A stretch of DNA of 64,000 bases from Planoprotostelium fungivorum (lineage: Eukaryota > Evosea > Variosea > Cavosteliida > Cavosteliaceae). Each line of letters opens with the position of its first letter. The stretch's first letter is position 1. Position numbers and translations under genes: made by a program. Under the pieces are notes generated by a model. It had not been told where the DNA came from. It was given only the letters and a program-made list of their open reading frames with translations, and did no database searches. Of this stretch, positions 1-14,231 are shown piece after piece. Location: the NCBI GenBank assembly GCA_003024175.1, contig MDYQ01000439.1:35900-99899 (forward strand), written 5' to 3'.

Positions 1-377
1 TGGTGAGAATTTCATGAGTTCACAGTCGACGAGATTAAAAGTAGAACAGGGGAGGTGGGCGTGTTTAACTTTCCCGCACTGTTGGGTTCGATCGTTTCTG
101 GACTCGTCCTGACTGGAGCGGCTACGACCATCGTGGACCTCTTGGCAGGTGAATAGATCACGAAGAGATTCTTCTAATATGGTTTCAGTTTACGTGCTTC
201 CTCAGAAGAAACATTACGAGTGAGTCAGGCACAATAGGATCATCATCAAGCTCATGGTCGTCGTCATTATTGATCGTATGCAGGAAAGCCAAATTTTCTA
301 CTGCTACAAAAGACAAAAAGATGAAAGAGTCCCTGGAAGTGGTCGAGCTTGAGACTGAACGTCCGTCCCCTGCTTAA
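1..377 (+). CDS. P2X-type ATP-gated channel, C-terminal part only
   Basis: The gene enters from the left edge. Exons at about 26-148, 189-219 and 284-377, joined across introns of 23, 40 and 64 nt, give the last ~80 residues and stop at TAA 375-377. The first visible residues include GEVGVFNFPALLGSIVSGL and then a TGAATTIVD segment. This is the P2X pattern just before and inside the second membrane helix (glycine, phenylalanine and proline, then SGL, then a conserved Asp). Soon after the helix comes YEKAK, matching the YxxxK stabilisation and trafficking motif of P2X receptors. In amoebae P2X channels act in contractile-vacuole calcium signalling; that role is family knowledge, not visible here. 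The cytoplasmic tail is short and charged. The N-terminal TM1 and ectodomain lie outside the window. Confidence 0.78.
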
Positions 378-605
378 ACCAATACAGTCTATTTATTTCT
401 TGTCTATTTGTGACAGGCTGCCCATTCACCGTCACCATCGTGTATCGTCACATTTGAATGATCATTTGTATCACTCGCATTCATACAGCAGCAGCTCTGG
501 TCTCTGTCGAAGCAAAAAGAAAGATAATATGAGGAGGCACGTAGATAACATCACATGAAAAGCTCAAGAGAGGAGATTATGTCCATTTATACTGATACAT
601 TCATT

Positions 606-1126
606 TTACTTCTGCAGGGCGAACATGTTTCGCACAAACGATTCGTATATGACGACACCCGAACCTGTAGAATCGGCTTGGTTGAGCATGGTATCCACAG
701 CCTCATCGTCCAACTTCTCTCCCAGAGTGCACAGAACGAATCTCAGCTCGGGTATGCTGATCTGTCCATTGCCTTCCTTGTCGAAGGCTTTGAATGCTTG
801 TATCAGATCTGACTCGTCGTGGTTGTCTGACATACGGTTGCCCATCCAGGTCAAGAATCCATTACAATCAATCGTCTCGCCACCTTCAGATGTCAGTTGA
901 GAAGAAACCCTAATGTGTCGGAAGATAGATAAAGAGGATGCCACACACCTCCACACTCTCTCATCATCTCCACGGTCTCCGCATCCGATTGGATGGTACC
1001 CATGTGGCGCATAAGAGCTTGCAACTCCTTACCGTTGACCCTTCCATCGTTGTTCTTGTCGAACTCTGCAAAGGCCTCCTTGAATTCGTCTAATTGCTCT
1101 TCATCTAATTTGTTCTGATGGGACAT
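606..1126 (-). CDS. Calmodulin-like EF-hand protein (151 aa)
   Basis: Two exons (949-1126 and 606-883) are separated by a 65-nt intron at 884-948. The start is the ATG at 1126, giving MSHQNKLDEEQLDEFKEAF, which lines up with the calmodulin N-terminus. Four EF-hand regions are in calmodulin order and spacing. Loop 1 (DKNNDGRVNGKE) and loop 3 (DKEGNGQISIPE) have all calcium-coordinating positions. Loop 2 (around CGGGGETIDCNG) lacks the first acidic residues and is one residue short. Loop 4 (DSTGSGVVIYES) ends in Ser instead of Glu. Length is close to calmodulin (149 aa). It is therefore a calmodulin-like sensor probably binding two calcium ions, rather than canonical calmodulin. The gene converges on the P2X-type gene. 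Confidence 0.9.
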
Positions 1127-1296
1127 CAGGAACACCAAGATAGGATGAATAGAAGATGAATCACACACCATGACTGCTGGAGGTTGAGGATGTTCGGTAG
1201 GTGGCGGATATATCACAATGACGGATAGAAAAAAGAGCGGCCTGTTTCATCTACAAATCCAACTTGGCAAAACGAAAGGATCATCACGAAGAAAAG

Positions 1297-3077
<1,781 letters not shown>

Positions 3078-3161
3078 TGATAAACGTGATGATGATGATG
3101 ATCCTGTACCCTCTCGTCTTCTCCACGAGGATGGCTTGCGAACCTTCGTAGGAGCGCAATC

Positions 3162-3167
3162 AATAAA
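3162..3167 (+). terminator. Polyadenylation signal of SRP54
   Basis: A canonical AATAAA hexamer lies 85 nt past the SRP54 stop codon, before the next gene's start. Confidence 0.5.
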
Positions 3168-3492
3168 GAGCGTGAAATTGTTAGGGGTGGTGGTGGTTGA
3201 TGTCACCTATTACTTGAGTGATAGGGCCTCCGAAACTACGAACATTCAGCTCATGGGTGTGGTTATGATAATAGTGACAGAGGACTTACAGAAGTCTGTT
3301 CATCTCTGCTTTTCTTCCATGGTTACTTCCTCGCTACTACGACTACACGCATAAATCTCCTCGTCTTTTCTCTAATAAGAGCACTTAGGCCCACTTGAAG
3401 TGACATGTTTTCTGTCCTTTCCTTTCGTTTGACACCACGCACGCGTCGCAAGCCTGGGCAACCGCTTTTTATTCTCAAGCGCACGCCCAACC

Positions 3493-5662
3493 ATGCAGGT
3501 CCTCTTCCTTGTCCTCTGTATCTTTTCCTCTTCGGTCGCACAGGTGCACACACATCAAGCCCACCTTCTATATCTGACGATTCGCAGGACTTCGTCTTTT
3601 CTTCTATACCACCAACGGGGGTCTTTACCCCTGTGGTAGCGAGCTCTGGTCTGACGTATTATGGAGTATCAACCAATCTCACATCGGGTGTCTGTCTGGT
3701 GCAATGCGATGGAGCTGTCTCTGGGCTCTCCTCTACTTATTACCTCTGCCAGAAGATCAGTGCAGTCTTCTACTTGGAGGGAGAATTCACCAACACAACC
3801 GACATCGGTATCGCCATCACGATAGAGACGCTGGGTAGTAATCTGACATCTTCTCAATCACTGACAAGGTCAGACGTCTCGAACGCTCAGACCAATACGG
3901 CTTACCAATCGCCCAACTCTACCGTTTACCGATACAGTAATCCAGGACAGCTCCTGTCCATCAATGATGGCACATATCAGTTGTATCCACAGGGGTTAAC
4001 ATACCTGGCTGATGCAAATACCGATTTTGAATTATCTTCTACTGGTATGACGCCACCTCGGCTCCGATCTCATTCCATTCAGGTGTTCCCGTCAGTCTGT
4101 CCACAGGATCACCCATCAATGTTACCAAAGTTTCTGATAACCTCTGGAATCTTGGATCAAACAACTTCACCGTAGATGTCGCTTACATCTGCACGACATC
4201 CACTGGCTACCTCTTCTTCTCCTCCGAAGGAGGCCTTTCTTCTGGATCGGTGAGATTCACATCTTCCTTGACGATGTCCGATCGTTTACCCTCCATCAGC
4301 TCATCACATCGGGCAACTGCACTTCCTTCGTAAGCGAGATCCAGAACACACCAGTGGGATCCGATCTGCAGATCATCCTGTTTCCCAACCAGCCCTCTCT
4401 CCAAATTTCAAGTCCCGGTAACTACACCACCAACTGTTCCCCTGCGGCAGGAACCTCTTACACCTTCACCGTATTACAAATGATCGCATCTTCGGACAAC
4501 TCGTACCTCATCAACAACGGCACACCTTACATCATCTCTTTCCTGGACTCCCTCCAGTACATCAACGTCCAAGGGCAGCCACCCATCGTGTTCGACTGCA
4601 TGGGTCAGCAGAGTGTCAATCTGTACGCTCAGAGTGGTCCATGTGAATATCATTCGAGTGAATCAACGGTGAACCTTCACAGTTCAAACCGTCACCATCG
4701 CCAACGGGACGACGACGTCAGGATTAAATCCTGGATTTTACGAATTTATTGTTCCGGTCGGAGTGGCAGCTTCTTCTACGGGAGACCTCAGTGGTTTCTC
4801 TTGCCAGTGAGCTCGATCATCATCATCATCATCATCTCACACTCTGCAGGACTTCATCCACTGTAGTTCGAACCTACTACGACCCTTCCATCTCTGCACT
4901 CCAATTCATGCGTAAGTACGTTCGTCTCCACTCATCGCTCAACCATCGCAGCCTGCAAGACCGTCAACACATTAGGAAACACCGTTCCATCCAGTGCTAC
5001 ACCTCTCCTCATTCAAGTGCAACCTCCCAGTGGATACTGCTACCGCATCGAAACCGACGGCGGTTTCGTCACCTCCATCAACGGTCGCGGCTTCACTTCT
5101 CCTTCTACTCCCATCTACACTTGCGTCAGCGACAACTACATCGCAGTGTCCACGAACGTCTACTTCACTTCGGGTGAGAGACAAGTGTAAGACGTCCGCT
5201 CATTCGAACCAGTCAAGATCCAGCCTCTGACGCAATACGGTACGGTGCAAGTGCAGGGAGAGACGATCGTTCAGTATCCCATCAGCCAGCAGCCCATCGG
5301 TGTATTCACGGGCTCCGTCACCAGTGGAGACGTCACATCGTTCAACTTGGCCGGAGACGAAGTCAGCGGTGATGGATCCTTCAGGAGGGCCATTCAAGCT
5401 TCTCTGGGAAGTCAGAACGACTACACGGTCGTTCTGAGAGGAAATGGACAATACGATGTCTCATTTGGAACCGGTGAGATGGGATGATGACGATCGGATG
5501 GCTCACCGTGAGACAGCTGGAGGAATCGATGTCGTGGTGACCAGCAGCACGACGACCAGCACGACTCGTGCGTCTCCGACGAGAACGGCACCGATCGTGG
5601 CGTCAGGAGCAGAGAAGATCTTGCCGCTGTGCCTTGTCATCTTTGTCGCTCTTGCTCTGTGA
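3493..5662 (+). CDS. Secreted, probably GPI-anchored surface protein of unknown function
   Basis: I do not recognise a family. The start ATG gives a clear signal peptide (MQVLFLVLCIFSSSVAQ), followed by an intron and a long Ser/Thr/Asn-rich extracellular region of about 600 residues. It contains many N-x-S/T sequons and a few spaced cysteines, read across about eight short introns (for example at 3544-3587 and around 4057). The C-terminus is a Ser/Thr-rich stretch (TSSTTTSTTRASPTRTAP), then a small-residue site (ASGAEK), then a hydrophobic end LPLCLVIFVALAL with no basic tail. That layout is typical of a GPI-attachment signal. Sequence style suggests beta-rich repeats. A cell-surface adhesion or coat role is inference. 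Confidence 0.75.
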
Positions 5663-5679
5663 GCAGTTCATGATGTTGT

Positions 5680-5685
5680 AATAAA
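5680..5685 (+). terminator. Polyadenylation signal of the surface-protein gene
   Basis: AATAAA followed by an A run begins 18 nt after the TGA of the GPI-type surface protein. Confidence 0.5.
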
Positions 5686-5783
5686 AAAAGTTGGATCATT
5701 CGGCTCCGAATATTTGAGAGGTGTGACAGACGTTTACTCTTTTTACTCTTGTGTGACAAGATGGACAAAAATACAATCGACAG

Positions 5784-7139
5784 ATGAGAGCAGTCATCCT
5801 CCTTCTCGCTGTGTGCGCGGTGCATTCACTGTTCACTCCTATCGATGACTCCAACATCTACCACTCTCAGTTCAATTGGTACCACGACCAACAGAGGAAT
5901 TCATTAGAGACGACGAATGCTGGTGCTTATCTCAAGTTCAACGTGAACGGGACGACAAATGTGAGCGAGAAATCAGAGGAGATCTTCTAATGATTCGATA
6001 GCTGGTGCTTATCCTCGACGCTACGACCACCACTTTAGATTATGCAAAGATCGGTTGGAGTGTCGATAATGGACCCATCACCAATGTGACTGTTCCCTCC
6101 GTTGGCACCCGCATACAGCTTTTCAACAATTCGCAGACGACCCAGACTCACAACATCTTCCTCTACATCAAGAACCTGTGAGCGATTGACAAACAATCCC
6201 CATCATACTGAATCATCAGAGGTCAATTCTTGGACAGATGGCAAGGACCGGCAGCTAACATTCGCTTGCTCGGTGAGGATCGTCTCCAAATCACCCATCT
6301 GATCGTCATCATTCAGGACTGGAAGCAGACGACACCGTCAAGTTCTTCGTCCCCACTCTACTCAAGAAGAGAATCCTGGCTTACTGGGACAGCATCGGCG
6401 AGGGTGTCAACACGGTGGCCGCTCCAGGTGGCGATCTGTTCTCCAATGATGCCCTCTTAACCTGGGCCTTCTCCGCAGCGGAGGCTTTAGATGCCGAGCT
6501 CGGCATCGTCGCCTTCGGAGGTCAAGGTGAGACAAAGAGAGGTCACATCACGTCTCATCGTAACTCGCAGGCTGGACGGCCACCGGTTTGGGAGGAGTTC
6601 CTCCTCTTTGGAATGCTGATGGAGATAACATGACATCGGCATGGAGGTGGTACAGCTCGAAGCATCAGAGAGATTTCTCACAGTGTCCCGATTACATATT
6701 AAACGGACACGGCACGAACGACGGTCTCAGTTTCAGCCCTAAACCAGCTGAAGTGGTGAGCCATCGAATGTTCGTTCGTCCAACTGAACGTGCCGCAGCT
6801 GATACCACTGGTGACGGGATGGTTAAAGAGCATGAGACAGACTTGTCCAAAGTCTCACATCTTCCAGGTGATGACGTTCATCGCGATGTGCGTCTGATGA
6901 TCTCTCAGGTGGTTCCGTTCGGGTTGTTCGAGGCGGAAGCGATCGAGAAGGGACTGAACAAGTACAAGAGTGCAAGTGGAGACAGACGAGCTCATCTGAT
7001 TCAGTTGGGCCCAGAAGCTGCGAGAGGATTGACGTGGTTCGGAGCTTCTTTCTGTTCGTCGGATGGTGTTCATCCTCTGGGTTGGAGGAGTTCTCAATTG
7101 GGTGCCATGCTTGCAGTCAAGATCGCAGCTAAATTGTGA
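5784..7139 (+). CDS. Secreted SGNH/GDSL-type hydrolase (carbohydrate-esterase-like)
   Basis: The signal peptide MRAVILLLAVCAVHSLF starts at 5784. Residues ~25-140 look like the N-terminal beta-sandwich found in front of many SGNH esterases. Then come the SGNH blocks: block I reads ILAYWDSIGEG (about 6388-6420), with the nucleophile Ser in a W-D-S context where most members have G-D-S. A G-x-N-D-like block reads NGHGTNDGLSF (about 6700-6735). The catalytic Asp/His block is SSDGVHPLG near the C-terminus (about 7060). Several introns are removed, including one between QG and WTATG. The product is probably an extracellular or lysosomal esterase, perhaps deacetylating polysaccharides; the substrate cannot be told. 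The Trp before the catalytic Asp-Ser is unusual. Confidence 0.8.
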
Positions 7140-7396
7140 TCACCATCGACACCAATTATATAAAGACGCGACGTTGTTTCATTTCGTAATTCTTTGATCT
7201 TCCACCTTACTGTGCTTAATTTACAAATGTATTGATTGTCTATTCATAATCTGAGGATCTTGAGCCTGATTCTACTGACCATTTCTGTTCGTTCCTCATT
7301 ACCTGGTAATTGATCCTTCGGTCGTGATTAGTGACTCTCTCATTTGTAAATTGAAAAATGCGATTATTAGGCAGTTGAACGCATATAGAGCCAGCA

Positions 7397-10300
7397 TCAA
7401 CCGATTCTCTCTTCATTTTTCACTATTTTCGATTGAGATGCCTTCAGAGATTTGTAAAACGTCTTGGTGATATTGAAAATGTACTCTCGGTCCGAAACCA
7501 CTCGTTCTGCCTCGTCAGCCCTCTTCGCTAATTCCGACAACTGTTCTCTCGTCTCCTCTAATTGTATCTCTAATGCTGCATTCTTCTCTCTTTCTAACTT
7601 CAATTCGGATTGTTGTTGCTCCTGCGCGAGTTCAACTTTTTACATCCAATCAATGAACGAACCTCATCGATCGTAACTCCTTCACTTTCTGTGTCTTTGT
7701 TCGTTTTCAGCTTCGCCTGAACCAACGTCAACATCGAAGAGTCACATCATTATTCCCACCAATTGGATTGATTGAGATTGGATCGTGGCGTTCGCTTCAT
7801 CGAGCTCCGTCCTCTGCTTCTCCATTTCCGATTTGAGTCTGTCTATTTCCGCCTTCATTTCTTCCCTCTCTCTCGCTTCTGTCTGTTCTCTCTTCACAGA
7901 TTCAGCGTCCTCCCCTCCTCTCACACTCACCTTCTTTCTCTCGATCGAAAACGTCTTCATGTCCTCCTCTAAGATGGAAGGTGTCTTCTTTATGAATCCT
8001 CTCGGTTTCACATTGTTCGTGTTCTTCGAGTTAAACTCCTGCGAGATCGTGAGCTGACGTCCCATTCGATTCCATGTGATGGGTCGATCACCAGAGAAGC
8101 CTGAAACACGGCCTTCTTTCTCTCGAACGAAGAAGAGAGAGATAAAGCCGGTGGTGAGGTGACGCCACTGACAGAAGGGTCTCGCAGGGAAGCAATTTCC
8201 TTCTCCAGAGCGGCATTCTTACTCTGAAGAGTCGAAATCTCTCCCTGCATGGCCCTCAATATGTCCTCGGCCTCGTCTAATCTCTGTTTTCCTATCTCGG
8301 CGAACTTTGCCTGTCCCCTGATCGCGATGTCAGTGTGATGGTTGCTCATCGATGTACGATGACGGTGCGTGATGTCGTCTTCGATGTGGATGTACATCGA
8401 GAGGATCTCTCACTTTAAGTTGATGGAGCAGCGTCTCGAGATTGGAGGTGATTTGAGTTCGGGGCTGAGGTACTTCCTGAGAGAGTTCTGATCGATGTGA
8501 TTCTGCAGATCGATGAGGAAGGCTTCTTTCTCTTCTGCGGGGATGGAAAAGGAATAAGAATCGCCTCCGACGTCTAAGATCTCCACTTCCTCTCCTGATG
8601 CCAAGTTGATGATTTGACATCGTCGATGTGATATCGATGATGAGATGTCACTGATGCGATATTGTCGATGTGATGTCGTTGATGTGGTGTAATGATGGAT
8701 CACCTTCTGATTCCCCAAAGTTGATGATGATCGAACGCAGGAATAAAACTTTCTTCACTTTGTACCGCGGCCCATTACTCTTGTTCTTCGGTGTCGCGAT
8801 GATCAGTATGTCACTGTTCTCATCAGCCCTCTCATCCACCATCCGTCCACTCACTTGAACAAGAACAACTGCACGTCTGCCTTCTTCAACGTGTTCGGAT
8901 CCATCTTTCCAACTGCAGTTCGCACGAGGTACCTCGTGTGATTGACTAACATGAATTCGGCCGGTGCCCTCTCTGATAGGTCCTCAAATTGAGGGACGAG
9001 CTCTTGCAGTCGTTGCACTCTCTCCACCTGCCGATTTCTCTCGTTCACCATGGTTACCACCTACGTGGATCGGTACGCAGCGTTACGGTTCGTTCACCTC
9101 GCTGATCTGATCGGAGACCCTGCTGAGGTCGTTGTACTCTGGATGGCCCACCGTTGTGTGTCGTAATAATTCCTGTCGTTCAATATGAATACTTTCGTCT
9201 GATGACATCACGTATGATATCGTACGATGACGTCACGCATGATGTCGTGAGGTGATGTCATATGGAAATTTCGAGGAGAACTCACCCTGAGGAAGAGTGG
9301 ATATTTACATAACCTGTTATTCATTCAGCATAGAAGGAAAGAACACTCACCTCTGCAGCGGCATGATCAAGAAGGCATTCAGATTAAGATTCCTGCAGCG
9401 AGGATTGAGATGAGTCTCTTCCAAAAATAATTTTAGCCCGTTATTCTTCTCTTCTAATTCTTTCAACTTGGATAACACAGTCGGTTGGTTACTGCAATAG
9501 ACTGCGTAGAATTTCAACCGGTCGACCTGTGCAGGGTCATCACTATTTGAACAAGAGATAATATCGATGTAAACTCACTATCGTAGACAGAATATCTGCC
9601 ATACCACTGAACACAAAGTTTTTCTTCTTTCTGCTATCTAATTCCTGAATTGTATCAGTCATTGTGTTAACGTTAAGATACGAACGCGATGCAGTTCCTT
9701 GTGCAGAGTGTAAATCGTGTCTAAATTGGAGAAGATAGACGCCAGCTGTTGCTTGTTGACATGTTTTCTCATTCCCTCTTGGAAAACCTGAACAACATAA
9801 GATGAATGTAAATCTAACGATGAGCAATTCGAACGAAAACTGTCGACTCACGTCGATAAGAACTTGTAGATCTTCTAAATATAGACTCTCTGTGTCACAT
9901 ATCTCCAGCATGATCTCTTGACGGTGAATCTCTTGCGTATCGATCACACTCAGTTGATCGTGAGAGATCATCTGATCGCGTCAGCTTCTCATCGTCACGA
10001 ACGCATGCACCTCCGTGTATCTTCGCCTGTTCGGACTTCGAATGTCTGAATGTGTCCTCTCCCTCTGTCGTTCATCAACATGACATGTCAGATGATGCAT
10101 CGATCGGCTCGAATGATTCATGATGTATGGGAGGTGACGATGTGATGGATGGTGTGACGCACCTGTCCTTCTGCCTTGGAGAAGAGGAACCGTAGGTGCA
10201 GTCTTCCTTTCGCACCCTCCATGCTCTTTCGTTTGACGTTCTGGGTCAACTCCATCCTGAAACATGTTCGATCCTCTCGTTAACTCTCAACACATACCAT

Positions 10301-10789
10301 CGATCTTGAGTGACGTTCTGTTCTATATCTGACAGTAAGACATTGACCTCCCCGAGGTTTCTGTTTTGAATGATGGAACTGATTCGATGGTTAATTTCCT
10401 GGTGTAGCCTGCTGTCGAAATGAAAGTGGCTCACTCTTGAGATTTGAATCGATCCCAGTGATAAACTTTGATGCTGATTTGCGTGGAGGCATCCACACAT
10501 TTGCTACGTGAAGTTAAAACTGAGAGACAGGAAGCTCTCACAATGTGAACAGCTCTCCCCAGGTTGGATTACTGCTCTTTCTACAGACTTTCGTTTTGAA
10601 TGTTTCTTCGATGCCCGAACAACTTACGACGCAGAAGGCATCCGGATTTCCTTCTTTAGTTAGTCATTGAAGTTGATATCTTTCACCTGTGGAATCGACA
10701 CCGAGGATGTCATTTCCTTCGACCACTACACAATTATCATTCTCCTCTCGTTAAAACATGACAACACCTTCTACTGTCAGCCGATCCAT
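7397..10789 (-). CDS. C2 - RhoGEF (DH-PH) - coiled-coil protein
   Basis: The likely start is the ATG at 10789 (MDRLTVE), spliced to VVEGNDILGVDST, EGNPDAFCV, KSSNPTWGELF, VYHWDRFKSQE and NLGEVNVLLSDIEQ. Together these form a complete C2 domain with calcium-loop-like Asp residues. After SKAEGQ come exons with EIMLEICDTESLYLEDLQVLI (about 9840-9940), the first conserved helix of a Dbl-homology domain. The rest of DH is spread over 9060-9790. A PH domain follows: RYLVRTAVGKMDP, then DILIIATPK, then SFSIPAEEKEAFLIDLQNHI. The C-terminal ~250 residues (7397-8330) are heptad-rich coiled coil. The protein should exchange nucleotide on Rho/Rac GTPases at membranes. One intron is only 22 nt (10520-10541). 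The gene diverges from the kelch gene. Confidence 0.82.
9201..9265. repeat. Intronic TGATGTCA/TGACGTCA-like degenerate repeat
   Basis: A non-coding stretch within the RhoGEF gene carries repeated 8-10 nt units such as gatgacatca, gatgacgtca (palindromic TGACGTCA at 9228-9235), gatgtcgtga and gatgtcat. A similar run lies at 8615-8690. Confidence 0.6.
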
Positions 10790-11307
10790 CGCCCAGCCTC
10801 TTTAAAAATCGGCTTCACCGAAAATTCTATTTGATTGATGGACTTTATTTTATTTGAGACACAAACCGAGCTTGAGAGAGGACACCGCCTGTAGTTGCTT
10901 CTGGTCCTCTGTGATTGAATCAATACGTCAGCCTCTCACTCATCCCTCTTATGAACATTTTCTTCCGAAGTGGATTGGTATACATTCAATGATGCGTCCT
11001 CTTTGTACTAGAAAGTGTCTGTCTGGTGATCCTAGGTGGACTTTTAAATCGACCATAGATTGTCTCAATAGGCTCACTAGCCCACACACCCCACGACAAC
11101 CTATTTAGAATGTATTCGAAAGAGGACCTGAAAAGAAGCCGCTGGTTCGCTCCACTCAATTGGGAACCAGATCTCGCATCTAAAACGTACCTCAGAGGAA
11201 TCTATTTAGCCTCTGAAAGGGTCAATTTCCAGTGGGCGTAGTTCAAACGTGGAAAATGCGCGGGAAAGTGGACTACAACGAGGTGAGAGGCAGAGGAGGC
11301 AAGGAAG
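10790..11307. other. Divergent intergenic region (RhoGEF / kelch)
   Basis: This 518-nt stretch holds the shared upstream region of two divergent genes. It is AT-richer near 10800-10860 (tttaaaaa, ttttattttatttg). I see no convincing coding frame or RNA gene. Open frames here lack ATG starts or homology. Confidence 0.5.
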
Positions 11308-13725
11308 ATGGGCGACAATGAGTGGAGTGCTTCTTGGTCTTCTCTGAGTGGAGCATCAGGCACAATATCACCTCCGCCTCCGCGGGGAGGTCACACGTGC
11401 TCCTTCATAGAACCACATTCCGTTTATGTCTTTGGAGGCAGTGCTTATAATAAGAACGCACGTGAGACGTCTCTCTCTCTCGTCCCGGATGATCTATACG
11501 TGTACAACATCAATACAAATGCTTGGACCAAACCCAATACGAAAGGTGATCTAGATTATCACATCGAACATGCGTTGACGCCGAAAAGGTCATAGTCCCT
11601 CTCAGAGATATGCGCACAGTGCGAGTGTTTTCGGAAAAAAATTGGTGATCTTCGGTGGCTTCAATGGAACACATTATCTGGATGATGTCAACGTGTTAGA
11701 CACCACGAATATGAATTGGGTTTCTCTCAATATCAAAGGAAAGCCCCCATTAGCCCGCTATGCACACAGCGCCACGGCTTCCATATCGACGGGAAAGCTC
11801 TTCATCTTTGGCGGATGTGGAGAGTCCTCCGTTTTCAACGAGTTGATTGTTCTCGATCTCGGTGATCACTTTATCCATCGTGTATCATAATCCATCTCGG
11901 CGAGTCATCGGGCGAGTCGATTGACTGTTGACAGTGGGAATGAGTTGGCAGGGGAGTATCGGTGTGGGTGGAGCGGTACCATCAGGTAGAGCCTATCACA
12001 CCGCATCGATCATCGGAACCAAACTGTACATATTCGGTGGTCGAGCCGGTAACACGTACTTTAACGATCTGTACACCATCAACATGGGTGATCGTCCCAT
12101 CATCCGATCTCCATATCTCATGCGATGTCACAGAGACGTTGATCTGGGAGAAGTGTGTCTGCACCGGCTCACCATCTGCACCCAGCCCGAGAGCTTATCA
12201 CGTGGCTTGCATCGTCGGAAAGAACATCGTCATCTTTGGCGGCATGGACGGCACCCGTAGTTTCAACGACACCTGGGTCTTAGACACGGGTGAATCATTC
12301 ATCCGTTCATCCGGTTCTGAGAATGTCCCAGATATTCTCCGTTGGAGCAAATTGGCTCCCAGTGGTTCCCAGCCTCAACCCCGTCACAAGCATGCGGCGG
12401 CGACCATCAATCACAGCGTCACCACTACAAACAATGCAACCACCACTGGCATCTACCTCTGGATGTTTGGAGGAATGGATGCCCCTCCCAACTCGTACAA
12501 CGACACGTTCGTCCTGAACGTCACATGCTTAGAGAAACATCCAGAGAAGTCCAGGGTGAGGAGTTGAAGAGGTCATGGGCTGAGAGAGGTAGGTGCTGGC
12601 GGTGCAGCCTGCGACGAATGGAAGAGACTACGGATCACCCGTCAACTCGCAGGGAGAGACGTCACACCTCAGAGAAGAGATATCTCAGTTGAGGAATGAA
12701 CTGCAACGATCACAAACTCGCGTCGAATTTCTCTTGGGAAGGCAATTGGAGAGGGCTTCCCTGAATGAATTGGAAGAATTGGAGAGGATATATATAGAGG
12801 GTGAGGTAGTCATCGTTCGCATCGTTGTCTCATGAGCTATCAGGGTTGCAGAGAGTGAGCACGCAGAAGGTGAGAGAAAGGACATTGAATCGATCTGATC
12901 TTGAGATAGAAACAGAAGATCATCAATGAATTACAATCCGAGTACAACGAGAAGGTGATGCCATTTTCGATATCGAGATCATCTGTTTCAAGGAAGAGAT
13001 CGTCCTGAAATGATTCAGGTCACGGAAGTTCAAAGCTTGAGGACCCAACTGTCCCAACTGAAAGGAAACACGAGTAATCTCAACGTCAGCGTAGAAGAGG
13101 ACAGACTGCAGACCATGCAGGGACAGTTGACTCAATTGCAGACGGAGAATCTCAAATTGAGACGGAAGCTGAAAGACAATCCAAGCGAGGTCATGATGGA
13201 CACGACAAACAAGGGAGGCGTCGCATTTGGCATGGTATCTGTGGTAGAATATCAGCCACAGCAGGGACAAGGAGCCCAGCCGTCCATCGGTGCGTTTCAT
13301 CTATGACGTTCTCGTACATACGTACCGTACGTACGTGTCATCTGATGGGTGACAGGTGCGGCTCCGTTGGGAATGGGTATGCGTCCCGTCAATGAGATGG
13401 TGGAATCGATCAATACATTTGAGAGGAGGAGAGAGACAGAGAGAAGGGGAGTCGTTCGTGTTCCAGAAGAAGCCAGGTGATGATGAGAACGATGATGGAG
13501 ACTGATGACGTGTAGGATCCAGATATTACGTCAGCAGGGAGTCACGGACGAAGCCCTCATAGAAGAAGCGAGAGACGTTGAACAGGTGAAAGAGAAGATC
13601 TCGCGATGATAGTCTGATGATGAGAAAAGGTGCGATGGAATCGAATGCAATCTACGGCGAGCCCGACTTACAATGGCATCCCGGAGAATCATAGAGAGCA
13701 GATGCGAAAGATAGCCTTCTCTTGA
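11308..13725 (+). CDS. Kelch-repeat protein with C-terminal coiled coil
   Basis: The start ATG is at 11308 (MGDNEWSASWSSL). Five or six kelch blades follow, each with the pattern PPPRGGHTC..VYVFGG, ..RYAHSA..LVIFGGFNG..DDVNVLD, ..KLFIFGG, ..RAYHTA..LYIFGGRAG..NDLYTIN, ..RAYHVA..IVIFGGMDG..NDTWVLD and PRHKHAA..LWMFGGMD. These predict a single beta-propeller of about 400 residues. From about 12590 the protein changes to leucine/glutamate heptads (LREEISQLRNELQRS, VQSLRTQLSQL, LQTMQGQLTQLQTENLKL), a dimerising coiled coil. The end is uncertain. Reading straight through stops at 13608, but removing a GT-AG intron after GTTGAACAG gives a longer tail ending at 13725, directly before AATAAA. I prefer the longer form. 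It is probably a scaffold. Confidence 0.88.
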
Positions 13726-13726
13726 A

Positions 13727-13732
13727 AATAAA
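13727..13732 (+). terminator. Polyadenylation signal of the kelch gene
   Basis: AATAAA lies 2 nt after the preferred TGA at 13723-13725, which supports the longer 3' end of the kelch gene. Confidence 0.45.
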
Positions 13733-14231
13733 TTGGGTCGTCATCTCTTTATTTCTTAACAGTTTTACCTGTAGGTAGCATTGTGTGTTGCTTTAAGGCT
13801 TGTTCATCTCCGTGTACATGTCAAGGACTTGCCCGAGAGCTGCACAAGCTACCTTCACATACTGACCTTTTATTTGTTCTATTTGTGATCACCATGGTGC
13901 CCGTCCGTCAATCAGTATTTCGACCGATGTCTGTTCTGGCTTGCTCTCAGCTTTTCCTCAAAGTGATCAATCGTTTGGGCCGTGGCCCAAATAGCAATTC
14001 ACCTCTCTTTCCATCTTCACTCTTCTTGTTCAATTGACTCCGCGGGAACTGAGACTCTGACCGGACTCCACAACGGGTCGCACGTCTATTCCTCACGAGA
14101 TGACATCTTAAATGTCGCTGCAAAGCTATGTGATTTCTCTGGTGCATTACTCTACCGTGTTAGACGGTTACACTACCGAGCGACACAATTTTTCTGGATG
14201 AGAACCGCATATTTCAATCGGTCAAGGGAAG
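13733..14231. other. Intergenic stretch without recognised content
   Basis: About 500 nt lie between the kelch 3' end and the beta-helix gene. I see no supported gene; small open frames have no homology or splice support. It presumably contains the promoter of the downstream gene. Confidence 0.4.

Noticed and set aside
10854-11108. Plus-strand frame upstream of the kelch gene
   Set aside because: It begins at TTG, not ATG, and has no homology or splice links.
13501-13608. Kelch gene ending at the TGA at 13606-13608
   Set aside because: Splicing at GTTGAACAG|gtgaaa gives a longer tail ending 2 nt before AATAAA. I prefer that, but the shorter form is not excluded.
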